NCBI GenBank assembly: GCA_022781985.1
Contig: JALESH010000037.1
Span: 1 to 64,000, forward strand
Length of the DNA: 64,000 nucleotides
Source of the DNA: Lachnospiraceae bacterium
Lineage (GTDB): Bacteria; Bacillota; Clostridia; Lachnospirales; Lachnospiraceae
Direction of reading: 5' to 3'
The stretch's first letter is position 1. Each line of letters begins with the position of its first letter. The notes beneath the pieces were generated by a model, which ran no database searches, was not told where the DNA came from, and saw only the letters and a program-made list of their open reading frames with translations. Shown here piece by piece: positions 8,741 to 18,959 of the stretch. The position numbers and the translations under genes were made by a program.

Positions 8741-10387
8741 ATGGAGCAGGCAGTTGAAATCAAATGTCCGAAGTGTAAAAAGATGGTAGACCGTGAAAAA
8801 GTCATGAAGAAAAAATATATCTGCTATGAATGCGGAAGCTATTTCAGGGTAAAGACCAACAATCGTATCCGCATGGCAGCGGATCTGAAAAGCTTTACTC
8901 CCTGGTTTGAGGATATGCCTGTGTATAATCCGCTGAATTACGAGGGCTATGAAGAAAAGCTGGCAGAGACCAGGGAAAAGACCGGAGTGGGAGAGGCAGT
9001 GACAGTGGGGCAGTGCAGAATCTATGGTGAGGATGCTGTGCTGGGTGTATGCGAAAGTCGTTTCCTGATGGGAAGTATGGGAAGGGTGGTAGGAGAGAAG
9101 ATCACCAGAGCCATTGAAAGAGCTACGGAGCTCAGGCTGCCTGTCTTTCTTTTTTGCTGCTCCGGAGGAGCCCGGATGCAGGAGGGCATCATCTCGCTGA
9201 TGCAGATGGCCAAGACTGCCGCAGCCATCAAAAGGCATGGAGAGGCAGGCCTGCTCTACAGCACCATTCTGACTGATCCTACTACGGGGGGAGTGACAGC
9301 CAGCTTTGCCATGCTGGGAGACATTATCATGGCCGAGCCGGGTGCCCTCATCGGATTTGCAGGTCCCCGGGTCATCAAGCAGACCATTGGGCAGGAGCTT
9401 CCGGAGGGCTTTCAGACCGCAGAGTTCCTGCTGGAGCACGGCTTTATCGATGGGATTGTAGAGAGAGAAAATCTGAAAAAGACACTTTATCTGCTGATCA
9501 AGACCCATCAGTGCAGGGCAGGAAAATATGCGGAGTTTCAAGCGGGCCAGGATGTCCCCTTCCAGCTTCACGAGACCTTAAAGGAGCGTTCCTGGCTGAG
9601 CCTGCCCAGGACTGCATGGGAGAAGGTGAAGGCAGTCAGACATGTGGGACGTCCTGCTGCTACAGATTATATGAAGCATATTTTCAGTTTTTTTGTGGAA
9701 GCTCATGGTGACAGATATTTTCATGATGATGCAGCCATTATCGGAGGCTTGGCCTTTCTGGATGGCCAGCCTGTCACGGTCATTGCAGATATCAAGGGAA
9801 AGGATATGAAGGAATGCCGGGAGCGCAACTTTGGCATGCCCATGCCGGAGGGCTACCGTAAGGCCCTGCGCCTGATGAAGCAGGCAGAAAAGTTCAACCG
9901 GCCCATCATCAGCTTCGTCAATACGTCGGGAGCCTTCTGCGGCATTGAAGCAGAGGAGAGGGGACAGGGAGAGGCTATTGCAAGAAACCTGCTTGAAATG
10001 TCAGCTCTCAAGGTGCCGGTGCTGTGTATATTGATCGGAGAGGGAGGCAGCGGCGGCGCTCTGGCTACGGCAGTGGGAAATGAGGTATGGATGATGGAAA
10101 ATGCGACCTATTCCATCCTTTCTCCGGAAGGCTTTGCTTCTATATTATGGAAGGACTCCAACAAAGCCAGGGAGGCCAGTGAAATCATGAATATAACGGC
10201 ACAGGATCTGCAGAGGCTGGGTGTGATTGAAAGAATTATTCCTGAATTCGGCGGAGCAGACAGCAGGACGGCAGAGGCCATAGGGCGTTATATGAAGGAG
10301 CAGATCAAGGAGTTTCTGGAAAAATACAGCGGTATGGACAGGGAAAAAATTGCAGAGCAGCGCTACCGCCGTTTCCGCAGTTTTTAG
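8741..10387 (+). CDS. accDA: Acetyl-CoA carboxylase carboxyltransferase, beta-alpha (AccD-AccA) fusion
   Basis: N-terminal zinc ribbon (CPKC...CYEC) plus AccD; C-terminal half (from about [19 protein letters not shown]) is AccA-like ([15 protein letters not shown]). Start 8741 has an AAAGGAG RBS. Confidence 0.92.
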   Translation: MEQAVEIKCPKCKKMVDREKVMKKKYICYECGSYFRVKTNNRIRMAADLKSFTPWFEDMPVYNPLNYEGYEEKLAETREKTGVGEAVTVGQCRIYGEDAVLGVCESRFLMGSMGRVVGEKITRAIERATELRLPVFLFCCSGGARMQEGIISLMQMAKTAAAIKRHGEAGLLYSTILTDPTTGGVTASFAMLGDIIMAEPGALIGFAGPRVIKQTIGQELPEGFQTAEFLLEHGFIDGIVERENLKKTLYLLIKTHQCRAGKYAEFQAGQDVPFQLHETLKERSWLSLPRTAWEKVKAVRHVGRPAATDYMKHIFSFFVEAHGDRYFHDDAAIIGGLAFLDGQPVTVIADIKGKDMKECRERNFGMPMPEGYRKALRLMKQAEKFNRPIISFVNTSGAFCGIEAEERGQGEAIARNLLEMSALKVPVLCILIGEGGSGGALATAVGNEVWMMENATYSILSPEGFASILWKDSNKAREASEIMNITAQDLQRLGVIERIIPEFGGADSRTAEAIGRYMKEQIKEFLEKYSGMDREKIAEQRYRRFRSF

Positions 10388-10430
10388 GAAGCTGTTATTC
10401 TGCAGCGGAGAAAATGGAGGAATGGAGCTT

Positions 10431-11411
10431 ATGAGGATGAAGATCATCGGTACGGGAAGTGCGCTCCCCCGGACCCGGGTGGACAACGGGCAGATGGCAG
10501 AGTGGGTGGACACCACAGATGCCTGGATCAGAGAGAGAACCGGAATAGGAGAGAGGAGGCTGTCCACAGGTGAGACTGTGGTTTCACTGGGCACGGAGGC
10601 CTGTTTAAAGGCTCTGGAGCAGGCCGGAATAGGGGCGGAGGAGGTGGATCTGATCCTCCTGGCCACCTGTACGCCGGAATATCTGTTTCCCTGCGGAGCC
10701 TGTCAGATACAGGCTGCAATTGGGGCAGTCCATGCGGCGGCCTATGATATCAATGCTGCCTGTTCAGGCTTTGTGTTCGGACTGAATGCTGCCCAGGCCT
10801 ATATCCGGGCCGGTGTATATCGTCGGATCCTGGTGGTGGGCAGTGAGGTGCTGTCCAAGGTGGCAGACTGGTCTGACCGTTCCACCTGTGTGTTGTTTGG
10901 AGATGGGGCAGGTGCTGTGCTGGCCCAGGCCCGGGAGGATGGAGAATCCCGTATGCTGAGCAGTATACAGGGGGCAGACGGTACAAAGGGGATGGTATTA
11001 AACTGCAGAAGCCGTATGATGATGAATCCCCTCTTTCAGGAAAACCCGGAGGAGGCGGATACCATGTATCTGACCATGGATGGACGGGAGGTCTACTGCT
11101 TTGCTGTCAGGCAGGTGGCTGTCTGCATCGCCCAAGTCCTGGAAAAGGCCGGGCTGACGCCGGAGGAGGTGGGGCTGTTCATTCTCCATCAGGCCAATGT
11201 ACGTATTATAGAGGCAGTAGCCAGGAACCTTGGGGTGGATATCGGCAGATTCCCCATGAATCTGGAGAGGGTAGGGAATATGTCCTCCGCATCCATTCCG
11301 GTTTTACTGGATGAGCTGAATCGGGAGGGGAGGCTGCATCGCGGAGACAGGATCGTCCTGTCCGGATTTGGAGGCGGACTCACCTACGGAGCCTGCGTCC
11401 TGGTCTGGTAA
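10431..11411 (+). CDS. fabH: 3-oxoacyl-ACP synthase III
   Basis: YDINAACSGFVFGLN, LFILHQANVRIIEAVARNLG, SGFGGGLTYGA. The start is probably 10431, or 10422. Confidence 0.94.
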   Translation: MRMKIIGTGSALPRTRVDNGQMAEWVDTTDAWIRERTGIGERRLSTGETVVSLGTEACLKALEQAGIGAEEVDLILLATCTPEYLFPCGACQIQAAIGAVHAAAYDINAACSGFVFGLNAAQAYIRAGVYRRILVVGSEVLSKVADWSDRSTCVLFGDGAGAVLAQAREDGESRMLSSIQGADGTKGMVLNCRSRMMMNPLFQENPEEADTMYLTMDGREVYCFAVRQVAVCIAQVLEKAGLTPEEVGLFILHQANVRIIEAVARNLGVDIGRFPMNLERVGNMSSASIPVLLDELNREGRLHRGDRIVLSGFGGGLTYGACVLVW

Positions 11412-11441
11412 ATGTCAGAATAGAGTTGAGGAGTTGAGATT

Positions 11442-11888
11442 ATGATGGAGCAGAGGACGAACCGTCTCCTGAGCGAGCTGCTGATCAATCTGTTTACCAA
11501 TGTAATGGATGCTGAGGCAAAGGCAGTCATTACAGAAGAATTTAAGGATATTACCAACAATGACCTGCATATTATGGAAGCTATCGGAATCGAAGAGCCA
11601 AGGAAGATGTCAGATATCGCAAGAAAGCTGAATGTTACGGCGGGAACCCTGACCACTAACATAAACAGCCTGGAGGATAAGGGCTATATCGTGAGGGAAA
11701 GAAGTACCCAGGATAAGCGGGTGGTCTGTGTCATACTGACAGAGAAGGGCAGAAAGGCTTTTTTTCATCACAGGGACTATCACAAACGAATGATCCGAAC
11801 CATTGTAAAGGATCTGAAGGAGGATGAAAAGGAAGTGTTGATTCGCTGCCTGCGGACACTGAATCATTTCTTGGAGCAGGACTGCTGA
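11442..11888 (+). CDS. MarR-family regulator, FabT-like
   Basis: MarR winged helix (MSDIARKLNVTAGTLTTNINSLEDKGYIVRERSTQDKRVVCVILTEKG) as the last gene of the fab operon; matching operator upstream of acpP. Confidence 0.85.
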   Translation: MMEQRTNRLLSELLINLFTNVMDAEAKAVITEEFKDITNNDLHIMEAIGIEEPRKMSDIARKLNVTAGTLTTNINSLEDKGYIVRERSTQDKRVVCVILTEKGRKAFFHHRDYHKRMIRTIVKDLKEDEKEVLIRCLRTLNHFLEQDC

Positions 11889-11911
11889 GCCTAGGGGAAA
11901 GGACTTTGATT

Positions 11912-11940
11912 TTAACAAAAGAAAAACCTCTGCATATAAT
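11912..11940 (+). promoter_or_regulatory. Promoter overlapping the fab-operon terminator
   Basis: TTAACA (11912-11917), 17-nt spacer, TATAAT (11935-11940). Confidence 0.65.
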
Positions 11941-11969
11941 GTGATAAATGAATATGCAGAGGTTTTTTT
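11922..11969 (+). terminator. Rho-independent terminator of the fab operon
   Basis: Perfect 16-bp stem AAAAACCTCTGCATAT / ATATGCAGAGGTTTTT (11922-11937, 11952-11967) with a 7-T tract. Confidence 0.85.
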
Positions 11970-13238
11970 ATGCCTGTAAATATAATGCATGCGGCACAGA
12001 CGGCCGGCAGCTCTTATGTGGGAGGGCTGAAGATCAGCGTCACCTCTACAGTAGGAATGATTCCGGTACGGGATGCTACGGTCAGGATTTCCTACAAAGG
12101 GATACCCGATACCACGATAGAGACGCTGAATACGGACATATCGGGGCAGACCGAAGAGATAGACCTGCCGGCGCCTCCCCTGGAGTACAGTCTGTCACCG
12201 GGAGAGGAGCAGCCCTATTCCGAGTACAATATTGAAGTGAGTGCACCGGGATATGAGCCTGTGATGATATCCGGGACAGAGATACTGGCAGACACACTGG
12301 CGCTGCAGCCTGTAGAGATGACACCCATAGAAATGGAGCAGGAAGAGGAGGAGGTCATCGTTATTCCTGATCATACCCTGTATGGGGAATATCCTCCCAA
12401 GATTCCGGAGGATGAGATCAAGCCCATGGACGAATCGGGGGAGATCGTGCTGAGCAGGGTGATAATACCTGAATATGTGATCGTTCATGACGGCATGCCT
12501 TCAGACCCCACTGCCCCGAACTACTATGTCCGCTACAGGGATTATATCAAAAATGTAGCCTCTTCCGAAATCTATGCTACCTGGCCGGAGAGCACCATCT
12601 ATGCCAATATACTGACCATTATGTCTGTCACTCTGAACAGGGTATATACGGAGTGGTACCGCAACCAGGGCTATAATTTCACCATCACCTCCTCCACAGC
12701 CTATGATCAGAAGTGGATGAAGGGCAGGAATGTCTATGAGAATATCGACTACCTGGTGGATACCGTGTTTGCCAATTTTCTTTCCAGGCCGGGTGTCAGG
12801 CAGCCGATTTTTACCTCCTACTGCGATGGCAAGCGGGTCACCTGCAGCGGTCTGAGCCAGTGGGGATCCAAGTATCTGGGAGATGAAGGGTATTCCGCTA
12901 TTGAAATCATCCGCTATTATTATGGCAATGACATGTATATTAATTCAGCGGAAAGCATTGCCGGAGTGCCTTCCTCCTGGCCGGGCTATGATCTGACAAT
13001 AGGCTCCAGCGGAGACAAGGTGAGACAGATGCAGCAGCAGCTGACTCGCATTGCCCAGAATTATCCTGCTATACCGGTGGTTGCGGCAGACGGAGTCTAT
13101 GGAAGCCAGACGGCGGAGGCAGTGCGGGCATTCCAGAAAATCTTCAACCTGCCCCAGACGGGGGTGGTAGATTATCCTACTTGGTATCAGATCTCCAATA
13201 TCTATGTAGGAGTGAGCCGGATCGCAGAACCCGCATAA
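11970..13238 (+). CDS. SpoIID-like domain plus peptidoglycan-binding (PG_binding_1) protein
   Basis: NVASSEIYATWPESTIYANILTIMSVTLNRVYTEW...CSGLSQWGSKYLGDEGYSAIEIIRYYYG resembles the SpoIID/stage II type; C-terminal GSSGDKVRQMQQQL...ADGVYGSQTAEAVRAFQK is PG_binding_1. No signal peptide is obvious. Confidence 0.75.
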   Translation: MPVNIMHAAQTAGSSYVGGLKISVTSTVGMIPVRDATVRISYKGIPDTTIETLNTDISGQTEEIDLPAPPLEYSLSPGEEQPYSEYNIEVSAPGYEPVMISGTEILADTLALQPVEMTPIEMEQEEEEVIVIPDHTLYGEYPPKIPEDEIKPMDESGEIVLSRVIIPEYVIVHDGMPSDPTAPNYYVRYRDYIKNVASSEIYATWPESTIYANILTIMSVTLNRVYTEWYRNQGYNFTITSSTAYDQKWMKGRNVYENIDYLVDTVFANFLSRPGVRQPIFTSYCDGKRVTCSGLSQWGSKYLGDEGYSAIEIIRYYYGNDMYINSAESIAGVPSSWPGYDLTIGSSGDKVRQMQQQLTRIAQNYPAIPVVAADGVYGSQTAEAVRAFQKIFNLPQTGVVDYPTWYQISNIYVGVSRIAEPA

Positions 13239-13242
13239 GCCG

Positions 13243-13282
13243 GGGCTGCACACCGGGGGAAAACAGCCCTGGTGTGCAGCCC
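13243..13282. terminator. Convergent-region hairpin
   Basis: GGGCTGCACACC...GGTGTGCAGCCC perfect 12-bp stem between convergent genes. Confidence 0.55.
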
Positions 13283-13292
13283 TATGTATGGT

Positions 13293-14114
13293 TTATTCCA
13301 GATTCAGATTTCTGCGAAGCATGCTTTCTGCAATGAAAAACAGCAGGAGGCTGCCCAGGATGGTGGCCAGTGTCTGGCCGCTCCAGAGTGCCCTGATAAA
13401 GGTGCTGCCGGAGGATCTCGTAAAGCCGGCAACATTGAAAAGCATTATCGGCGCGTTCAAAAAGACGGCAGATGCAATCTGTACCACCACATACTGCAGG
13501 ATATACCAGAGGACGGCTCCGGCCACCCTATGCCCTGTAAAAAGCTGGCCCAGGGCGATGGCTGAGAATATCATCAGCACACTGAAGGTGGTACTGATGA
13601 CCGTATAGACCACGGAAAACAGGATCAGGGTAAAGGCATTCATATCCAGAAAGTCTAAAAGGAATTGCATGATCTCCGGTGCATTCCGGAGCACCTCCTG
13701 GACACCGTCGGAATCAAAGGTTCTCAGGAATGCCATAAACAGGGCAAAGACGCTGAGCATCACTACGATCCCCGTGATCAGGTTCCAGGCAACACTGATC
13801 AGCAGCTTGGAGAGGATGATCTGCCAGGGGGCTACAGGAAGGGTGTTGGTGAGATATCCTTCATCTGTATACAGGTTTTTATAGTAGCGGATGGCAATAT
13901 AGATGGTGACAGCCATGGAGCCGGCAAAAATTGAGACAACATAAAAGAAGCCGGCCAGAACCTTCAGATATTCCAGCAGCTGGTCGTCCAGCTTCCACAG
14001 GGGAGAGATCAGGAAAATAACGCCAACCCCGGTGATGATAAGCAGGAAAATATTGATAATGGCCGGAGTTCTCCAGTACAGCGTCCAATCGTATTTTAAT
14101 AATTTTTTTAACAT
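13293..14114 (-). CDS. ABC-2 type transporter permease
   Basis: Multiple TM segments; coupled to the adjacent ATPase and GntR. Confidence 0.8.
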   Translation of the reverse strand: MLKKLLKYDWTLYWRTPAIINIFLLIITGVGVIFLISPLWKLDDQLLEYLKVLAGFFYVVSIFAGSMAVTIYIAIRYYKNLYTDEGYLTNTLPVAPWQIILSKLLISVAWNLITGIVVMLSVFALFMAFLRTFDSDGVQEVLRNAPEIMQFLLDFLDMNAFTLILFSVVYTVISTTFSVLMIFSAIALGQLFTGHRVAGAVLWYILQYVVVQIASAVFLNAPIMLFNVAGFTRSSGSTFIRALWSGQTLATILGSLLLFFIAESMLRRNLNLE

Positions 14115-14806
14115 GCGAATACCCTCCTGAAATAAGAATCTACTGACTGACCGTGCTCCTCCCTGATCTGGTCTACCCCCATCTGGGCAAGCACCTGCCC
14201 CTCCCGGATGAAAATCACCTCATCCAGTATATTTTCGATGTCGGAGATCAGATGGGTAGACAGAAGGATGCTGGAATTTCCATTATAGTTGGTCAAAATT
14301 GTGTTCAGAATATAATCCCTGGCCGCAGGGTCAACACCTGCGATTGGCTCGTCCAGGATAAAGAGATCCGCATTCCTGCTCATAACCAGAATGAGCTGGA
14401 TCTTTTCTCTGGTTCCCTTGGAAAGGGTCTTCAGGCGGGCATCCTGCGGCACCTGAAGAGAGTCCAGCATAGCTTTGGCCCTTTCAGGGTTGAAGTCCGG
14501 ATAAAAATCCTGAAAGATGGCAACGGCATCACATACCTTCATGTCTGCCTGCAGATAGGTTCTCTCGGGCAGATAGGATATCTTTGCCTTGGTATCGATG
14601 CCCGGTCTGCAGCCGTTGATCAGGATGCTCCCGCTGGTGGGCCGCAGCAGGCCGCTCATCATCTTGATCAGGGTGGTCTTTCCGCTGCCGTTGGGTCCCA
14701 GCAGGCCGATGATCCTGCCCCTGGGAATGGTGAGATTCATGTCGTTAACGGCTACCTTTCTGCCGTAGGCCTTGGTTAGATTTTTTATTTCTGCTAAAGC
14801 TTCCAT
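14108..14806 (-). CDS. ABC transporter ATP-binding protein
   Basis: Walker A GPNGSGKTTLIK, signature LSKGTREKIQLI, Walker B LFILDEP. Confidence 0.92.
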   Translation of the reverse strand: MEALAEIKNLTKAYGRKVAVNDMNLTIPRGRIIGLLGPNGSGKTTLIKMMSGLLRPTSGSILINGCRPGIDTKAKISYLPERTYLQADMKVCDAVAIFQDFYPDFNPERAKAMLDSLQVPQDARLKTLSKGTREKIQLILVMSRNADLFILDEPIAGVDPAARDYILNTILTNYNGNSSILLSTHLISDIENILDEVIFIREGQVLAQMGVDQIREEHGQSVDSYFRRVFAC

Positions 14807-15177
14807 ACTATCTCCTCCTCCTGTGTGGATTTTTCGATGAGCGCAAGGATTTCCTCCCTGGAAAACCCCAATTCCCTCATGCTTTGGAAAAAATGCCTGA
14901 TGTGTTCGTCTGCAAGCTGTCTCTGAGTTTCCCTGATCAATTCCATATTTTCAGTTACCGTCCGCCCACTGGTCCGCTGGGTTATGACCAGACTGCTCCG
15001 TTCCAGCTCAGCCAGAGCCTTCTGCATCGTGTTGGGATTGACACTGGCTTCGGTGGCCAGATCCCTTACACTGGGAAGGCGGTCACCTGGCTTATAAAAG
15101 CCCGTGATGATTCGCATCTGCATGATTTCCACAAGCTGTGAATATATGGGTCTGTCTGCATTTAAATTCCATACCAT
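14794..15177 (-). CDS. GntR-family regulator (YtrA type)
   Basis: Short GntR protein: IYSQLVEIMQMRIITGFYKPGDRLPSVRDLATEASVNPNTMQKALAELE. Confidence 0.9.
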   Translation of the reverse strand: MVWNLNADRPIYSQLVEIMQMRIITGFYKPGDRLPSVRDLATEASVNPNTMQKALAELERSSLVITQRTSGRTVTENMELIRETQRQLADEHIRHFFQSMRELGFSREEILALIEKSTQEEEIVWKL

Positions 15178-15219
15178 GAAATCATTCCTTTCTGTGCCGG
15201 ATTTAGGTAACAGCTGTGC

Positions 15220-15239
15220 TGTATTACTCTATTAATACA
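15220..15239. promoter_or_regulatory. Likely GntR operator
   Basis: Perfect inverted repeat TGTATTA-CTCTAT-TAATACA just upstream of the GntR start. Confidence 0.6.
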
Positions 15240-15306
15240 ATAAGATAAAAATTCTTTTTTGTCAATCCCTGTTTTGCATCCCTGCCGGAATTCATTTTCA
15301 GCCGGC

Positions 15307-15336
15307 TTGCAGAAAGAGGCCCGGTAATGATATAAT
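15307..15336 (+). promoter_or_regulatory. Putative promoter of the four-gene cassette
   Basis: TTGCAG, 18-nt spacer, TATAAT. Confidence 0.5.
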
Positions 15337-15399
15337 CTATGCAGCTATATGTATTGTGTCAATGCAGTATCAAAGCGGTGAGCGGAATGAGGTGAAAGG

Positions 15400-18300
15400 A
15401 TGGATGCCACAAGCGGTACATTGCAATTTTCTGTAACGGAGCTGGAGCTGTCGCTGCAGAGAGAGGAGAGCCTTAGGGGGACATTTACCCTCTATGCGCC
15501 GGAAGGTATGACGGCGGAGGGGTATGTCTATTCCTCTGATCCCAGGATGACCTGTCTGACGGGACAGTTTGCGGGAAGCCGGGGAGAGATAGAGTATTGC
15601 TTCTCAGCGTGTGGAATGGAGGAGAGGGAGGTACTGCAGGGAAAGTTTCTGATTATTTCCAGCTGCGGAGAGTACGAGCTGCCCTACCGTGTGGAGATCA
15701 GGGAAACAGGAGTTGCTTCCAGTATGGGAAGTATCAGAAATATGTTCCACTTTACTAATCTGGCTAGGATGAATTGGGAAGAGGCGGTCAGGATCTTTTA
15801 TTCCAAGGAGTTCGGGAGGCTCTTTACCGAGGGGCCGGAACAGCAGTACCTCAGTGCATACAGGGGACTGTCGGCGGTATACGGCAGCCATCAGAACCTG
15901 GAGGAGTTCCTGCTGGAGATCCATAAAAAGCAGCCGGTTTTATTTACAGTGGAAGAGAAAGAGATCCTGTTGGAGGAGGCGGAGGGAATGGAGGAGCGCA
16001 GCCTTACCCTCAGCAGGAGCGGATGGGGCTATACCTTTTTAAGAATAGAAACCCAGGGAGATTTTCTGGAAACCTGCCAGGAAATGGTTACGGATCATGA
16101 GTTTTCGGGCGATACCTGCCGTCTGGTCTTCCATATTGATGCTGACAGCCTGCATGGCGGCTGCAACTTCGGAGGTATCCGTATATTCAACTCCCGTGTA
16201 GATATCCGTATCCCCGTCACAGCAAGCCGAGATGGCAGGAGGGTTCGTATCCATGATATCCGGAGAGAGAAGAAGGAGCTCACCGTCCGGCTGGTGGAGC
16301 AGTATTGCAGCTTTCGGGGAAAAGAGCTCTCCATGAAGGCCTGGCTGACAGAAACGGAACGGCTCTTAGAGCGGCTGTCAGCCCTGGACCCCAGAGACAT
16401 CCAGACCAGACTGTTCGGGATCCAGCTCCTCATTACCCAGGAACAGTTCCGTGAAAGTCAATGGAAGCTGGAGGGCATCAGGAAGGAGGTACAGGAATGC
16501 GGTGGGCAGGAGCTCTGGTGCTATTATCTCTATCTGACCACCCTCTGCAGCCAGGAGGATGAGGAATATGTGGATGAGGTAGCAGCCAGGGTGGAAGAAT
16601 GCTATTGCGCCAATCGGGGAAGCTGGAGGATTGCCTGGCTGCTGTTGCATCTGTCTGCGGAGTATACCCGGAGTGCATCCAGACGATGGCTGTTGTTGGA
16701 GGAGCAGTTCAGAAGGGGCTGTATCAGTCCGGTGCTCTATATTGAGGCCTGGCGTCTGGTGGAGATGAATCCTGCTTTGCTGAGCAGGCCCGGCAGCTTT
16801 GAAATGCAGGTGCTGAATTATGCAGCAAAAAAGGGACTGCTTTCCCAGCCGGCTGCGGCACAGCTCCGTCAGCAGTTCCAGAAGCTGAAGCACTATTCTG
16901 AAACGGCATTTTTTATTCTACAGGAATGCTACGACAGCTTTCCGGACAGTGAGACTCTGCACGCCATCTGCAGCCTGCTGATCAAGGGCAGCCGGACGGA
17001 TGAGGCCAGCTTTTATTGGTATAGCCTGGGTGTGGAGCAGGAGCTGCGGATCCTGAGGCTGTATGAATACTACATGATGTCATTGCCTGGGGAGTATGAA
17101 GGTGAGATCCCCCGGAAGGTGCTGATGTATTTTGTGGGTCAGAGCGGGCTGGATTATAAGAAGAATGCTTTGCTTTATTCCTATATCTGTAAAAACAAGG
17201 AGGAGCACCCGGAATACTATATGATGTTCTACGGGCAGATAGAGGAATTTGTGCTGGAACAGATCCATAAGGGGAGGATCAATAAAAATCTGGCATATTT
17301 ATATGAGAATGCCCTTTCCCCGGCGGCAGTGGAGGAGGAGCTGGCAGAGGAGCTGGTTCCCCTGCTGTTTACCCATATGGTGAGTACCAGCAGCATGGAT
17401 ATACGTCAGGTGATCGTGCGGTATGGGATCAGCCGGGAGGAGTACAGGTATCCGGTGAGTGAGGGCAGGGCACAGGTTCCCCTGTACAGCCGGGATTTCA
17501 GGATATTGCTGGAGGATGGGGAGGAGAACCGCTATACAGTCAGTGTACCCTATCGGTGTGAAGGTCTGCTCCGGCCGGAAAAATGGCTCTCCCTGATGGT
17601 CTGCTCTGTAAAGGGGCATCTGGGTCTGGATGTGTATATGTGTGAAAGCGGCAAGGCTTTTGCAGAGGTGACGCAGGAAAATCTGTCCGGCTTCTGTCAT
17701 ATTGCTTCGTCCTCCTGTATCGAGCCGGGGAGGAGGAGTGAGGCCGGACTGAAGCTCCTCCATTACTATTATGAGCAGGACTGTATCAGGGAGCTGGATG
17801 ACTGTCTGGAGAAGCTGGAGCCTGAGGATATGGATGCCGGAAGGCGCAGTGAGGTGGTCCGTTTTCTGGTAGTGAGGGGAAAGTATGACAAGGCCCTGGC
17901 CTGGATGAAGCGATTCGGTGTCCATGGGGTGAAGTGCAAGACTCTGCTACGTCTCTGCAGCCGTCTGATAGACAGGGATGGCCTGGCAGAGGACAGAGGG
18001 CTGACACAGATTATCCATTATACCTTTGAACAGGGGAAATACGATGGTAACCTGCTCTCCTATCTGGTGAGGTATTTCAGGGGGACGCTGGAACAGCTGG
18101 AGAGGGTGCGGAAGGCGGCGGAGGCCTTTGAGGTGGATACCTATGACCTGTGTGAACGCATGCTGCGTCAGATGCTTTTTACCGGCTCCTTCGTCAAGGA
18201 GTGGACTGCGGTCTTTAGATCCTATGTGGCAGGAGGGGGAAGGACAGAGACAGAAAAGGCTTTTTTGGCCAGATGCTGCCACTGTTATTTTGTGGGGGAG

Positions 18301-18918
18301 GAGTCTTCGGATGCCTTTGTCTTTATGGAACTGGTGAGGCTGCATGAGGGAGGGGTTTCGTTGGAGCGTGTGTGTAAGCTGGCGCTTTTGAAATATTTTG
18401 CTTTCAGACAGGAGGAGATGGCTCCAGGGGTAAAGGAGGCAGTCTGCCGGTTTTTGACGGAGCTGGTAGAGGAGGGCCTGTGCCTGGGATTTCTCAGGGA
18501 ATACGGCAGGGCAGTTCCTGCTATGGAGAGACTTCTGGATAAGACGGTAGTGGAATACAAGGGACAGCCGGGCAGCCATCCGATTATCCATTACCTGATC
18601 GAGGATGAGCAGGGCGGGAAAGGTGAGTACAGGGAAGAGGAAATGGGGGAGATGTATGAGGGAATATATGCCAAGGCCTTTGTATTGTTTTTCGGGGAAA
18701 GGCTCCGATATTATATTGCAGAGAGGCAGGGAGATGAGGAAGTGGTCACCCGGAAAAGCCTGGTGAGCGGGGGAGGCCCTGCAGGTGATGGGTGTTTTGC
18801 CATGATCAACAGGATGGAGGAGGGGATGGCCCTGCAGGATTATGACAGGGTGGATCGTCTGCTGGAGGACTATTACAGAAAGGAATATATGGTTTCTTCT
18901 ATTTTCTGCCTGAAGTAA
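15400..18918 (+). CDS. Large (1172 aa) uncharacterised protein: N-terminal beta-rich region, long helical-repeat body (DUF5717-like from memory)
   Basis: Single long ORF. No catalytic motif recognised. Repeated short amphipathic helices (e.g. YYWYSLGVEQELRILRLYEYYM). The family name is recalled, not searched. Confidence 0.6.
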   Translation: MDATSGTLQFSVTELELSLQREESLRGTFTLYAPEGMTAEGYVYSSDPRMTCLTGQFAGSRGEIEYCFSACGMEEREVLQGKFLIISSCGEYELPYRVEIRETGVASSMGSIRNMFHFTNLARMNWEEAVRIFYSKEFGRLFTEGPEQQYLSAYRGLSAVYGSHQNLEEFLLEIHKKQPVLFTVEEKEILLEEAEGMEERSLTLSRSGWGYTFLRIETQGDFLETCQEMVTDHEFSGDTCRLVFHIDADSLHGGCNFGGIRIFNSRVDIRIPVTASRDGRRVRIHDIRREKKELTVRLVEQYCSFRGKELSMKAWLTETERLLERLSALDPRDIQTRLFGIQLLITQEQFRESQWKLEGIRKEVQECGGQELWCYYLYLTTLCSQEDEEYVDEVAARVEECYCANRGSWRIAWLLLHLSAEYTRSASRRWLLLEEQFRRGCISPVLYIEAWRLVEMNPALLSRPGSFEMQVLNYAAKKGLLSQPAAAQLRQQFQKLKHYSETAFFILQECYDSFPDSETLHAICSLLIKGSRTDEASFYWYSLGVEQELRILRLYEYYMMSLPGEYEGEIPRKVLMYFVGQSGLDYKKNALLYSYICKNKEEHPEYYMMFYGQIEEFVLEQIHKGRINKNLAYLYENALSPAAVEEELAEELVPLLFTHMVSTSSMDIRQVIVRYGISREEYRYPVSEGRAQVPLYSRDFRILLEDGEENRYTVSVPYRCEGLLRPEKWLSLMVCSVKGHLGLDVYMCESGKAFAEVTQENLSGFCHIASSSCIEPGRRSEAGLKLLHYYYEQDCIRELDDCLEKLEPEDMDAGRRSEVVRFLVVRGKYDKALAWMKRFGVHGVKCKTLLRLCSRLIDRDGLAEDRGLTQIIHYTFEQGKYDGNLLSYLVRYFRGTLEQLERVRKAAEAFEVDTYDLCERMLRQMLFTGSFVKEWTAVFRSYVAGGGRTETEKAFLARCCHCYFVGEESSDAFVFMELVRLHEGGVSLERVCKLALLKYFAFRQEEMAPGVKEAVCRFLTELVEEGLCLGFLREYGRAVPAMERLLDKTVVEYKGQPGSHPIIHYLIEDEQGGKGEYREEEMGEMYEGIYAKAFVLFFGERLRYYIAERQGDEEVVTRKSLVSGGGPAGDGCFAMINRMEEGMALQDYDRVDRLLEDYYRKEYMVSSIFCLK

Positions 18919-18959
18919 GGGCAGGAAGAAGGATAAAAGGACAGTGAGAGGGTGAAGGG

